Shown piece after piece: positions 8,556 to 17,136 of a stretch of DNA of 64,000 nt; position 1 is the first letter of the stretch, and each line of letters starts with the position of its first letter. The position numbers and the translations under genes were made by a program. The DNA is from an uncultured Halomonas sp. (GTDB lineage Bacteria; Pseudomonadota; Gammaproteobacteria; Pseudomonadales; Halomonadaceae), in contig NZ_CANMVL010000013.1 of the NCBI RefSeq assembly GCF_947501415.1, positions 88,018 through 152,017 on the forward strand. The letters run 5' to 3'. The notes beneath the pieces are model-generated. The model did not search any database, was not told the origin of the DNA, and was given only the letters and a program-made list of their open reading frames with translations.

Positions 8556-10757
8556 TCAGGCCTGAGACATTTCGTCCCAATGATCCAGGGAGACCAGAGT
8601 GGTGGTGAGACGGACTTGCAGCGCTTCGAGAACCGGGGGTATCGACGCCAACTCTCCTTCGGCAGCCAGGCGTTCGATCCGCGCCGCCAACTCCGCTACC
8701 GTTACCGTCCCCAGGCTCGAGGACTCCCCCTTCAGCTGGTGCGCGGCATGGCGCAATCGGTCGGCGTCACTCGACGCGAGTGCCGAGGTGATCTGAGCGA
8801 GGTGCGCCCCGCTCTGGTCGCGGTAAAGCGCCACCAGCCGCGTAAGCCCCGGTTTTCCGAGAGAGTCGAGCAGAGAGTTCAGGACCCGAGGATCCAGCAG
8901 CGCCTGCTGGCTCATGACCAGCGGCTCCCCCGGCTCTCCCTCGTCGCCCCCCAGGTGACGCCTCAACACCTCCAGCAGGGGCTCCGGGAGCAGAGGCTTG
9001 GCAAGATAGCCATTCATCCCCGCGGCCAGACAGCTCGATGGCTCGCCTCCCGGGCCGCCGGCGGTCATCGCCACGATGGGCACCTCGGTCAGCCAGCCCT
9101 GGCGCCGACGAAGGCGGCGAGTCACCTCCAACCCATCCATATCCGGCATCTGCACGTCCATGAAGATCAGGTCAAACTGCCGTTGCCGGGTCAGGGTCAA
9201 CGCCTCGCTCCCCGAGTCGGCCAGGCTTACCCGGCAGCCCAGCCGCTCGAGCATCGCACGGGCGACCCGCTGGTTGACGGGGTTATCCTCCACTACCAGC
9301 AACTCTGCCCCCGGCAGGTGCTTCCCGGAGAGTTGCCTGCTCGCGCTGCGCCGCGCAGCGGCGTCCCGCACCGGCTCGGTGGCGGGCACCAGCGGCAGCA
9401 GGCACCAGAAGCGGCTGCCGATCCCGGGCTCGCTCTGCATGTCGAGGCGTCCCCCCATGGCGTCGATCAGACGACGCGAGATCGCCAGGCCCAGGCCGGT
9501 GCCACCGAAGCGTCGCGCGATGGAAGCATCGCCCTGCCGGAATGGCTCGAAGAGATGCTTGTGTTGCTCGGCTGGGATGCCGCACCCCGAATCACGCACC
9601 TCGAGGCGCAGGGTATCGGCACCCTCGGGCGTCGCCTCGACAATGACCTCCCCCTCCCCGGTGAACTTCACGGCGTTGGACACCAGATTGAGCAGCACCT
9701 GGCGCAGTCGCGCCGGATCCCCCATCACCCAGGCCGGCAGCTCCTCGGAGATTCGCGCCTCGAGTCCGATCCCGCGTGACTCGGCGCGCGCCATGAACAC
9801 CGTCACCGCCCCCTCCACCAGCGTGGCAAGCGATAATGGCTGGCACTCCAGATCGAGATGCCCGGACTCGATCTTGGAGAAGTCCAGCAACTCATTGATC
9901 AGCCCCAGCAGCAGGTTGGCGCTGTCATGAAGGGTGGTCGCATACTGACGAGGTCGCTCCGCAAGAGGCTCTTCCAGCAGCAGGTCGCTCATGCCGATGA
10001 CACCGTTGAGAGGCGTGCGGATCTCATGACTCACCGTGGCCAGGAACTCCGACTTGGCCTGGTTCGCCGACTCGGCACGTCGCACGGCTGCCTGTAGCTG
10101 ATGGCTGAGTATTTCCAGATCACGGCGGGCAGTGGCATTGTCGCGGGCCTCGCGGAACAACATGACCGCAACCAGCAGCGCGGAGAAGCTCATGGCCAGG
10201 ATCAGCAGCAACAGCAGGCCATGGAGTCGTTGCTGTTGACGACGCTGGAGGGTCGCACGCTCGGCCAGGTAGCCATTGACGGCAATCACCAGGCGCTCGG
10301 TGCGGCTTCCCAGTATCTCCAGACGCTCCTCGAGACGCTGCCGGCTTTCGGTAGTGAGCGCCTCGAGCTCGCCGATCATGCCGTCCAGCTCACCGATCCG
10401 GCGTTCGATATCCTCGAGCAGCTCGACTACCGCGGGTGCCTTCGCCAACAGTTCGGCAACGCCACTCTGCCCCAGCATATGCATGCGGCTATAGAACAGC
10501 TCGAAGCGCAGCCGGAGCCCGTCGAGGGTGGCATCGGGCTGTACCAGATAGCTGCGCATCTGGACGGTTTCACGGTCGATCCGATAGGCGTGCCAACCGG
10601 TCCCCTCGGCGACTCTGCCCACCAGGCTATCCTGGCGCCAGGCAACCAGGCTGACCACGATCAGGGCCGCGGCAAACAGCACCAGGGCGCTGATCGCCCC
10701 CAGCCTCAGCCGCAGGGGCAACCTCAACATCCGCCACCCCCTGTCGAGTGCGCCCAA
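8556..10757 (-). CDS. Hybrid sensor histidine kinase (HisKA-HATPase-receiver-Hpt)
   Basis: 733 residues. Two membrane segments (about 20-40 and 180-202) enclose a roughly 140-residue helical periplasmic domain. The kinase core has the H-box at His244 ([10 protein letters not shown]), an N-box near Asn361, the G1 box DSGCGIP at 389 and the G2 box GGTGLGLAI at 418. A receiver follows with Asp534 ([11 protein letters not shown]) and Lys587, then an Hpt domain with His673 ([11 protein letters not shown]). This is a TorS/ArcB-style phosphorelay, but no output regulator is adjacent. It starts 15 bp after the stop of a small exported sulfite-oxidase-fold protein, which suggests that protein is its periplasmic partner. 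Confidence 0.9.
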   Translation of the reverse strand: MGALDRGWRMLRLPLRLRLGAISALVLFAAALIVVSLVAWRQDSLVGRVAEGTGWHAYRIDRETVQMRSYLVQPDATLDGLRLRFELFYSRMHMLGQSGVAELLAKAPAVVELLEDIERRIGELDGMIGELEALTTESRQRLEERLEILGSRTERLVIAVNGYLAERATLQRRQQQRLHGLLLLLILAMSFSALLVAVMLFREARDNATARRDLEILSHQLQAAVRRAESANQAKSEFLATVSHEIRTPLNGVIGMSDLLLEEPLAERPRQYATTLHDSANLLLGLINELLDFSKIESGHLDLECQPLSLATLVEGAVTVFMARAESRGIGLEARISEELPAWVMGDPARLRQVLLNLVSNAVKFTGEGEVIVEATPEGADTLRLEVRDSGCGIPAEQHKHLFEPFRQGDASIARRFGGTGLGLAISRRLIDAMGGRLDMQSEPGIGSRFWCLLPLVPATEPVRDAAARRSASRQLSGKHLPGAELLVVEDNPVNQRVARAMLERLGCRVSLADSGSEALTLTRQRQFDLIFMDVQMPDMDGLEVTRRLRRRQGWLTEVPIVAMTAGGPGGEPSSCLAAGMNGYLAKPLLPEPLLEVLRRHLGGDEGEPGEPLVMSQQALLDPRVLNSLLDSLGKPGLTRLVALYRDQSGAHLAQITSALASSDADRLRHAAHQLKGESSSLGTVTVAELAARIERLAAEGELASIPPVLEALQVRLTTTLVSLDHWDEMSQA

Positions 10758-10772
10758 TCACCGCATATGCAA

Positions 10773-11279
10773 TCAGCGCACATGAATGCTGGCCACATGC
10801 CATACCGAACGAAAGCGCACCGCTTCGGTATGCAGCTCCGGATGATCACCGAAGGGATAGAGCACGAAGAGCGGGCCGAGTTCGCGTATCGGCATCGGCT
10901 CGCCATCACGACTCATGGCCAGAATCACGTCATAGTCATGCAGCTCCTGAACGGGAATCTCCGCTCGAAACTTGTTCAGGGCCTGCACGACGATACTATC
11001 GCCCTGCGCCCCCACCGCCGCGAGCACCTCGCGCATCAGAGGGCCCCGAAAGCAGCTGGTCGCACGGTGCCATGGGGTTCGAGTACAGACCGTCAGTGGC
11101 GAGAGACTCCCCAGCAGCTCGCGGTCGAAGTGCGCCTGGCTGCCGGCATTGGTGTGGGTGATATTCCCGGTGACGGTCAGCAACACCTCGCCTTCCGGCG
11201 CAGGCAGCCCATCGCCGATAGCGGATGCGGGCAGACCGGCCAGCAGGAAGGCGAGGCAAATAACGATCGTCTGGCGCAT
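10773..11279 (-). CDS. Small exported protein of the sulfite oxidase/molybdopterin-binding fold
   Basis: 168 residues from the ATG at 11279; two other in-frame ATGs lie just upstream at 11288 and 11297. A signal peptide covers about residues 1-20 (IVICLAFLLAGLPASA). The mature part resembles a shortened oxidoreductase molybdopterin-binding domain: LTVTGNI, FRGPLMREVLAAVGA, IPVQELHDYDVILAM, then a LGPLFVLYPF strand. It is much shorter than YedY/MsrP-type enzymes, so it may not be catalytic. It directly precedes the hybrid kinase gene (15 bp), and a sensory role is the likely reading. The TnpB element lies just upstream. Confidence 0.65.
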   Translation of the reverse strand: MRQTIVICLAFLLAGLPASAIGDGLPAPEGEVLLTVTGNITHTNAGSQAHFDRELLGSLSPLTVCTRTPWHRATSCFRGPLMREVLAAVGAQGDSIVVQALNKFRAEIPVQELHDYDVILAMSRDGEPMPIRELGPLFVLYPFGDHPELHTEAVRFRSVWHVASIHVR

Positions 11280-11359
11280 GACGGCCATCCCCTTCAATCG
11301 AGTTTGGTGCGTCAGACTACGCGATCACATCGGTATGGTCAGGTGAACGCACCCACGCA

Positions 11360-12697
11360 TCATGCGACGTATCGATGCGGGGCTTCAGGCTCTCGCCGCC
11401 AGAGCGTTGAGAGCGTGACCGGCGTTCTCGGTTTGTCAGGGGAACGTTTGCCCGCTGACAACTGCCCGTCCTTGCGGCGGGTCAGCTTGTATTTCCAGGC
11501 CCAGTAGCGGGCGCCGATGTTGTAGCTGGCATTGAGATCCGCATTGTATTGCTTGCCGTTCTGGAAGGTGGCGAGTTCGTGCTGCGCCTTGTCCCGCTTG
11601 ATGCGACCCGAGCCATCGAAGGCCCAGGAGGAGGTGCCTCGCGGGTAGACATGGACGACCCGGCCGCCGGCCTCGACCATCTTCTGCTCGATCAGCGTGG
11701 CCAGTCGGCGATGCAGCCAGTGGTGGAAGCGCTGGCGCAGTCCCGACCGCTTCTTGCCGGCCCTGGGCCGCCAGCCCTTCAGATCCTCCAGCACGATCAC
11801 ATCGGCCCCATGCTCCAGGGCGAAGTCGACCAGTCGGCGGGAGGTCTGCTGGGCCATCTGCTCGTTGATGTGCTGGGCCTTGCGGTACCACGTCCGCCCA
11901 AACCCTTTCGAGAGCTTGGCGGTCTTGCGCGCCTTGCGGCGGATCAGCGTGGCGCGCTTGTCACGACGGTCCATGTCCGCGGCGGGGTGGAAGCCCCCCC
12001 TCGCCGCGACGGTGCCGTTCGGTGTCACGATGCTGGCCGTGGCCAGCGTATTGATCCCCAGATCAACGGCGCAGACGCGCTGTCGATCGGGAAGAGAGGG
12101 TGGCGTCATCTCTACCGGCACTGCCAGGTGGCAGCGCCGGTTGAGTACCAGCGTCGGTGATTTGATGGTACCCAGGTGATGCCGTTGGCGTACCGCCTTG
12201 ATGGCCACCTCATGCCACAGCCACTCATTGCCGTCCCACAGCTTCAGGCTGGCAGTCGTGAACTCAGCATCGAACTTGACCAACTGCCCGCGGTACATCA
12301 CCGGATAGCAGCCGGCGATCGGATTGAAGCGTGGTGGCTTGGCGTCGCGGCGAGCGCGATCGCCCGACTGCCAGGCCCGATAGCGGGTCAGGTAACTGGA
12401 TACCTGGCCCTTGACAAACTCGATGGCCGCCCGGCGAAGGTAGGACGGGAACTTGTAGAAACGCTTGGCGAAGTAGAGGTGGCGAGGCGAGGGGTTTTTC
12501 TTGGTAGGGTGCATCAGCCGCTCCACGGCAGCGGCAAAACTCGGTGCCTGCTGTAGCGATGGCCAGTTGCTCAGTACCACCACCGACAACGCACGGCAGA
12601 ACTGTCGGTATTCCGCCAGCGTCAAGCGCACCAGGTGTCGCTGCTGCGCCGTGGCGTGTAGAGGCCACTTGTCCGTGCGAATCAAGGTTCGAGTCAT
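11360..12697 (-). CDS. tnpB: TnpB family RNA-guided nuclease/IS605-type accessory protein
   Basis: 445 residues. The split RuvC nuclease is intact by sequence: Asp212 in VDLGINTLA, Glu304 in VLEDLKG, and Asp387 in NADLNASYNIG. The Cys4 zinc ribbon usually found between the second and third RuvC motifs is absent; that stretch reads YPRGTSSWAFDGSGR, and no Cys occurs after about residue 209. TnpB proteins are guided by an RNA made from the transposon right end and cut DNA beside a short target motif. No TnpA transposase gene is present, so the element cannot move on its own. A perfect hairpin lies 42 bp before the start. No ribosome site is evident. Confidence 0.85.
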   Translation of the reverse strand: MTRTLIRTDKWPLHATAQQRHLVRLTLAEYRQFCRALSVVVLSNWPSLQQAPSFAAAVERLMHPTKKNPSPRHLYFAKRFYKFPSYLRRAAIEFVKGQVSSYLTRYRAWQSGDRARRDAKPPRFNPIAGCYPVMYRGQLVKFDAEFTTASLKLWDGNEWLWHEVAIKAVRQRHHLGTIKSPTLVLNRRCHLAVPVEMTPPSLPDRQRVCAVDLGINTLATASIVTPNGTVAARGGFHPAADMDRRDKRATLIRRKARKTAKLSKGFGRTWYRKAQHINEQMAQQTSRRLVDFALEHGADVIVLEDLKGWRPRAGKKRSGLRQRFHHWLHRRLATLIEQKMVEAGGRVVHVYPRGTSSWAFDGSGRIKRDKAQHELATFQNGKQYNADLNASYNIGARYWAWKYKLTRRKDGQLSAGKRSPDKPRTPVTLSTLWRREPEAPHRYVA

Positions 12698-12738
12698 GGA
12701 AAAAGGCTAAGCCATTAGCTGATATTTATCCAGTAAAC

Positions 12739-12758
12739 GCCTTGGCTTTTGCCAAGGC
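12739..12758 (-). repeat. Perfect 8-bp stem with 4-base loop, left end of the TnpB element
   Basis: GCCTTGGC, TTTT, GCCAAGGC: a perfect stem with a tetranucleotide loop just upstream of tnpB. Subterminal hairpins of this kind are what Y1 (TnpA) transposases recognise at IS605 ends, so it supports an IS605 origin. Confidence 0.7.
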
Positions 12759-12827
12759 TCGCCGCTTAACTAGCGCATCACGCTCCGCGTCGATGCGTAG
12801 GATGCGCGGCCGATTTGCTCAACGAAG

Positions 12828-12851
12828 GCCGGGGGCATGGTCGCCCCCGGC
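12828..12851 (-). terminator. Stem-loop downstream of the DUF2189 gene
   Basis: GCCGGGGGC (12828-12836) pairs with GCCCCCGGC (12843-12851) around ATGGTC. It lies 32 bp past the DUF2189 stop. No strong T-run follows on the minus strand. Confidence 0.5.
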
Positions 12852-12882
12852 ATGATGCCTGGTCGAAGGAGAGTAACGACGG

Positions 12883-13710
12883 TCAGCCGTGGAGGTCGTG
12901 CTTCTCCTCCCGGGGCTTGATGACCACCAGGTCCTCGTAGGCATGCCAGCTGGCGAAGCCCAGCACCGGCAGGATAAGCGCCAGACCAATATAGAAGGTC
13001 AACACCCCGACCAGCACACAGCCGGTGAGAATCGCGGCCCAGAGCAGCATCGGACGGAAGTTTCTGGATACCGAACGAATGCTGGCCTCGATGCCCTCCA
13101 TGAAGGTCAGATCCTGATCCATCAGGGTCGGAATGGCCACTACGCTGATGGCGAAGGCGCCAAAGGCCAGGATGCTTCCCAGCACGGTACCGACGGCGAT
13201 CATGCCGAGCCCCTGGGGGGTTGTCAGCAGGGCGGCATAGAGATCCGTCGGGCTTGGCACCTCGAAGCCGAAGAAGAGGGCAAACAGCAGGGTCGCCACA
13301 CGAATCCAGGCGAGGAAGAAGATCATCATCATGACCCCCATCATCGCCAGCTGGCCGGCATGGGGCCGCCAGGCGCCGAAGGCATCCCCAAGATGCGGGG
13401 CGCGACTGGCCTCCAGTGCACGACTGATGCCATAGGAGCCTACCGCCACCAGCGGGCCAATGAACATGAAGCCCGCCACCAGCGGGAGCAGCCAGTGCCA
13501 CAGGCCCAGATAGATGGCGCCGACGGTAACGGCGATACTCAGCCCCACCCAGAACATGCCGTACGCGAGACTGACGACGGCAGCCTGGCGAAAATCCTCG
13601 ATGCCGGCGGCGAGCCAGGCCCTGGGTCGCTCCATGCCGACCGGCTGGATGGTGATCTTCACGCCGGGCCCTGCCGACGCGTCCCGTGATTTCTCAGTTG
13701 CCGCATTCAT
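12883..13710 (-). CDS. DUF2189 family integral membrane protein
   Basis: 275 residues with about six hydrophobic segments. The pattern matches DUF2189: VSLAYGMFWVGLSIAV, LPLVAGFMFIGPLVAVG, YGISRALE, and a final ALILPVLGFASWHAYEDLV. The function is unknown. A perfect FNR/Anr-type site (TTGATCGGGATCAA) lies 124 bp upstream of the start, so expression under low oxygen is likely. The gene is alone on its transcript, with the TnpB element downstream and the usp gene upstream. Confidence 0.85.
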   Translation of the reverse strand: MNAATEKSRDASAGPGVKITIQPVGMERPRAWLAAGIEDFRQAAVVSLAYGMFWVGLSIAVTVGAIYLGLWHWLLPLVAGFMFIGPLVAVGSYGISRALEASRAPHLGDAFGAWRPHAGQLAMMGVMMMIFFLAWIRVATLLFALFFGFEVPSPTDLYAALLTTPQGLGMIAVGTVLGSILAFGAFAISVVAIPTLMDQDLTFMEGIEASIRSVSRNFRPMLLWAAILTGCVLVGVLTFYIGLALILPVLGFASWHAYEDLVVIKPREEKHDLHG

Positions 13711-13833
13711 GAGTCACCTCTCTTCGCCGACGAGTGCCCGACCGACTCGGGCGCCGCGTGGATGGCCTCGGATCATCACCGGGTCATCGAAACGCATTAA
13801 CGAGGGTCTATCGTTAACTATGCCTTAATCTAG

Positions 13834-13847
13834 TTGATCGGGATCAA
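13834..13847 (-). promoter_or_regulatory. FNR/Anr box upstream of the DUF2189 gene
   Basis: TTGATCGGGATCAA fits the FNR/Anr consensus TTGAT-N4-ATCAA exactly. A class II arrangement (centre about 41 bp before the transcript start) would put the start near 13799. The minus strand there has a GATAGA-like -10. Confidence 0.65.
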
Positions 13848-13898
13848 CTCTGCCGGAAATCGCGCCGATCTCATTCCACGCTCAGGTCACTGCCAGAA

Positions 13899-13935
13899 CG
13901 CAGAGGGCCCCGACGCGATGTCGAGGCCCTCTGCG
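13899..13935 (-). terminator. Stem-loop after the TAXI-TRAP/usp operon
   Basis: CGCAGAGGGCC (13899-13909) pairs with GGCCCTCTGCG (13925-13935), with an inner CGAC/GTCG stem. On the minus strand it is followed by TTCTGG. It lies 34 bp past the usp stop and probably ends that transcript. Confidence 0.6.
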
Positions 13936-13968
13936 AAACCGAATGGTGCGGCAGGATGCCTGCCGCGA

Positions 13969-14397
13969 TCAACGCACGATCATTACCGATACCCTGGAGT
14001 GGTGTACCACATGCTCGGCATTCGGCCCCAGCACGTAATCGGCGAACTTGCGCTTGTTATGGGAGGCCATCACGATCAGGTCCACCTCGAGCTTCTTCGC
14101 CGCCTTGACGATCGCCTCCCAGGGCGAGCCATCGACGATGACGCTCTGGACCGTGATATCGTCAGGCACGTGCTCGCGAATAAACTCGTGCTGCGCCTCG
14201 GTGATCGCCGCATGGGCCTTCTTGGCGAAATCCTTGGGAAAATAGGAGCCGACCAGCGGCATGCGGTAGTCCGGCAGCACCGTCACCACATGCAGCGACG
14301 CTCCGAAGCTGCGGCACAGCGCCAGCGCCGTCGGTAGCGCCTTGGCCCAGGAGGCCTCCTCGTTGAGGTCCACCGTCAACATGATCTTCTGATACAT
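13969..14397 (-). CDS. Universal stress protein (UspA family, TeaD-like)
   Basis: 142 residues, a single Usp domain: MYQKIMLTVDLNE at the N-terminus, LDLIVMASHN-type core, and the ATP-binding glycine pattern near the end reduced to GPNAEHVVHHSRVSVMIVR. It starts 11 bp after the stop of the TRAP permease gene, so the two are co-transcribed. In Halomonas elongata, TeaD is a Usp encoded with the TeaABC TRAP transporter and modulates uptake. The same arrangement here suggests regulation of this TAXI transporter by ATP/AMP binding, which is an inference. Confidence 0.88.
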   Translation of the reverse strand: MYQKIMLTVDLNEEASWAKALPTALALCRSFGASLHVVTVLPDYRMPLVGSYFPKDFAKKAHAAITEAQHEFIREHVPDDITVQSVIVDGSPWEAIVKAAKKLEVDLIVMASHNKRKFADYVLGPNAEHVVHHSRVSVMIVR

Positions 14398-14408
14398 GAC
14401 ACTCTCCC

Positions 14409-17003
14409 TCAGGCAGACGCCGCAGCGGCGTCACGATCACGCCGTCGACGCTGCAACATTACGACCAGGCCGAAGACCAGGAAGGCCGGAATCCACATCA
14501 GCTCCTTGGTCCAGCGATCCACCGGCGCGAGTACCTGAATGATCTCCTGGTCGAAGTCGAAGCCCAGGTCCGACGCCTCGCTGCCGAAGGTCACCATGTC
14601 GACCACGGCCCTGTCCTCTTCGATGATCAGCTCCAGGCCCAGGTTCTCCAGCCGCTCCTCGCCGGTCTCGCCACTCGGCACCGGCAGCTGCATATAGGTG
14701 GTCAACGGATCACCGAAGTCATCCTCGCCAAGGATCTGCAACCGCAACGTACTCTCCTCGTCCACGCTGCCAAGCGCCTCGACAAACTGTGCCGGCGGAA
14801 TCTCCTGATAGGGGTCATGGAGCTGATCCATCCAGAAGCCCGGCCGAAACAGGGTAAAGGCCACCAGCAGCAGCACGATGGACTCATACCAGCGGTTACG
14901 GGCGATCATGAACCCCTGGGTGGCCGCCGCGAAGATCAGCATGGCGATCGTCGACACCACGAAGATCAGCACCCCCTGCAGGGCGGTGACATCGATCAGC
15001 AGCAGGTCGGTATTGAAGATGAACAGGAACGGCAACGCGGCGGTGCGCAGGCTGTAGTAGAAGGCCTGGAAGCCGGTACGTATCGGGTCACCGCCAGAGA
15101 CCGCCGCCGCGGCAAAGGAGGCGAGCCCCACCGGCGGCGTCACATCCGCCATGATGCCGAAGTAGAACACGAACAGGTGTACGGCGATCAACGGTACCAG
15201 CAGGCCGTTCTGCTCACCCAGCTGGACGATCACCGGCGCCAGTAGCGCCGACACCACGATGTAGTTGGCCGTGGTGGGCAGCCCCATGCCGAGAATCAGG
15301 CTGAGCACCGCGGTGAAGATCAGGATCAGCATCAGGTTGCCCATGGAGAGGATCTCCACCACATCGGCAAGCACCAGGCCGACGCCGGTCTGGGACACCG
15401 CACCGACGATGATGCCGGCGGTGGCGGTGGCGATGCCGATGCCGATCATGTTGCGGGCACCGGTGACCAGGCCGCTCCACAGGTCCATGACCCCCTCGCG
15501 CAGGTCCGCCGCCATGTCACTGCGCCCACGGAAGATCGATGTGATGGGACGCTGGGTGAGGATGATGAAGACCATGAACACCGTGGCCCAGAAGGCCGAC
15601 AGCCCCGGCGAGAGGCGCTCCACCATCAAGCACCAGATCAGCACGATCACCGGCAGGATGAACTGCAGGCCGACCATCACCGTGGGACGGGTCTGGGGCA
15701 GCTTGTAGATGGGTGCATCGGGGTCATCGAGCTCCAGCTCGGGATAGCGGGAGGCAACCTTGAGCAGCCCCACATAGATCACCGCCAGTCCGGCGGCCAC
15801 CACCCAGGGCGTCGCACCACCCAGCACCGGCTTCAACCAGCCCAGGCCATAGTAGACCACGAGAGCCGTGATCATCATCAGGAGCAGGCCTCCGAGGAAG
15901 CCGATCGCCTTGCGCACCAGCGGCTTGGGCGGGTTGCTGCTCTCCAGGCCCTGGAGGCCGGCCTTGAGCGCCTCGAGATGAACGATATAGATCAACGCGA
16001 TATAGGAGATCAATGCCGGCAGGAAGGCGTGCTTGATCACCTCCACGTAGGAGATGCCCACATACTCGACCATCAGGAAGGCCGCGGCCCCCATGACCGG
16101 CGGCATGATCTGACCATTGACCGAGGAGGAGACCTCCACCGCGCCGGCCTTCTCCGCCGAGAAGCCGACACGCTTCATCATCGGTACCGTGAAGGTGCCG
16201 GTGGTCACCACGTTGGCGATGGAGGAACCGGAGATCAGGCCGGTCATGCCCGAGGCCACCACGGCGGCCTTGGCCGGCCCGCCCTTGTAGTGGCCCAGCA
16301 GCGAGAAGGCGACCTTGATGAAATAGTTGCCGGCGCCGGCCTTGTCGAGCAGCGCACCGAACAGCACGAACAGGAACACGAAGCTGGTCGAGACCCCCAG
16401 CGCAATGCCGAAGACCCCCTGGGTCGTCAACCACTGATGGTTGACCAGACCGTAGAGGCTGACCCCGCGGTGGGACAGGATGCCCGGCATGTAGGGCCCG
16501 GCCAGCGAGTAGATGATGAAGATCGAGGCGATGATCATCAGCGGCGGACCGAGCGCCCGTCGCGTGGCCTCGAGCAGCAGCAGGATACCCGCCACACCGA
16601 TGATCACGTCCTGCAGTATCGGCGCACCGGGACGCTGGGCCAACTGTTCGTAGAACATGAACATGTAGGCACCACAGAAGGCCGCCGCGGCCGCCAGGAC
16701 CCAGTCCTGAACGGGGATGCGATCACGGGGCGAACGCTTGAGCGCGGGATAGGCCATATAGGCCAGGAAGAGCGCGAAGGCCAGGTGAATGGAGCGGGAC
16801 TCGGTGGCGTTGAAGACCCCGAAGCCCAGCATGAACGGCAGTGGAGACGCGATCCACAGCTGGAAGAGCGACCAGGCGGCGGCAATGCTGACCAGCAGCT
16901 TGCCAGGCGTGCCGGACGGCTTGCGGGCCCCGGAGTCGCTCGAGGCGACCATATCCTCGAGATCGACCTCTTGCCCCGCGGCCCTCTTGTTGTCCTCAGT
17001 CAT
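14409..17003 (-). CDS. TRAP transporter fused permease (4TM/12TM, TAXI type) with DUF3394 tail
   Basis: 864 residues from the ATG at 17003 (AGGG upstream). It fuses the small (DctQ-like) and large (DctM-like) permease subunits in one chain, as is normal for TAXI-type TRAP systems. Landmarks are KAAVVASGMTGLISGSS, the MPPVMGAAAFLMVEY segment, a GMGLPTTANYI loop, and ADVTPPVGLASFAAAA. The last 180 or so residues form a DUF3394-type domain with a final membrane segment. It drives sodium-linked uptake of the substrate delivered by the upstream TAXI binding protein. A 10-bp stem lies between the two genes. Confidence 0.92.
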   Translation of the reverse strand: MTEDNKRAAGQEVDLEDMVASSDSGARKPSGTPGKLLVSIAAAWSLFQLWIASPLPFMLGFGVFNATESRSIHLAFALFLAYMAYPALKRSPRDRIPVQDWVLAAAAAFCGAYMFMFYEQLAQRPGAPILQDVIIGVAGILLLLEATRRALGPPLMIIASIFIIYSLAGPYMPGILSHRGVSLYGLVNHQWLTTQGVFGIALGVSTSFVFLFVLFGALLDKAGAGNYFIKVAFSLLGHYKGGPAKAAVVASGMTGLISGSSIANVVTTGTFTVPMMKRVGFSAEKAGAVEVSSSVNGQIMPPVMGAAAFLMVEYVGISYVEVIKHAFLPALISYIALIYIVHLEALKAGLQGLESSNPPKPLVRKAIGFLGGLLLMMITALVVYYGLGWLKPVLGGATPWVVAAGLAVIYVGLLKVASRYPELELDDPDAPIYKLPQTRPTVMVGLQFILPVIVLIWCLMVERLSPGLSAFWATVFMVFIILTQRPITSIFRGRSDMAADLREGVMDLWSGLVTGARNMIGIGIATATAGIIVGAVSQTGVGLVLADVVEILSMGNLMLILIFTAVLSLILGMGLPTTANYIVVSALLAPVIVQLGEQNGLLVPLIAVHLFVFYFGIMADVTPPVGLASFAAAAVSGGDPIRTGFQAFYYSLRTAALPFLFIFNTDLLLIDVTALQGVLIFVVSTIAMLIFAAATQGFMIARNRWYESIVLLLVAFTLFRPGFWMDQLHDPYQEIPPAQFVEALGSVDEESTLRLQILGEDDFGDPLTTYMQLPVPSGETGEERLENLGLELIIEEDRAVVDMVTFGSEASDLGFDFDQEIIQVLAPVDRWTKELMWIPAFLVFGLVVMLQRRRRDRDAAAASA

Positions 17004-17070
17004 AAGCGTGCCCTGCTCTGTAACGTTTCCCTGGGAGCGCCCGGGATGGCCTCCCACGGCATCTCAAACA

Positions 17071-17103
17071 GAATGCGCGGCCCCCTCGGGTGACCGCGCA
17101 TTC
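17071..17103 (-). terminator. Intra-operon stem-loop between TAXI binding protein and permease genes
   Basis: GAATGCGCGG (17071-17080) pairs with CCGCGCATTC (17094-17103) around a 13-base loop, in the 133-bp gap between the binding protein stop and the permease start. On the minus strand it is followed by TGTTTGAG. It may act as a partial terminator or an mRNA-stabilising stem. Confidence 0.55.
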
Positions 17104-17136
17104 TTCACCGAGGTGAAAGCACCTCAGGCCGTTGTA

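Larger units (their letters stand above)
11300..12790 (-). mobile_element. TnpB-only IS200/IS605-type element (ends approximate)
   Basis: The element is defined by the tnpB gene and a left-end-type hairpin at 12739-12758. On the right side, CGCATC and GATGCG (minus strand, overlapping the stop codon) can form a further stem where a guide RNA scaffold would be expected. No target duplication is expected for this family and no terminal repeats can be read, so the limits given are estimates. It sits between the small sulfite-oxidase-fold gene and the DUF2189 gene without breaking either. Confidence 0.6.

Noticed and set aside
12698..13968. A tnpA gene or a second transposase near the TnpB element
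   Set aside because: No frame with the Y1 HUH transposase motif is present on either side.
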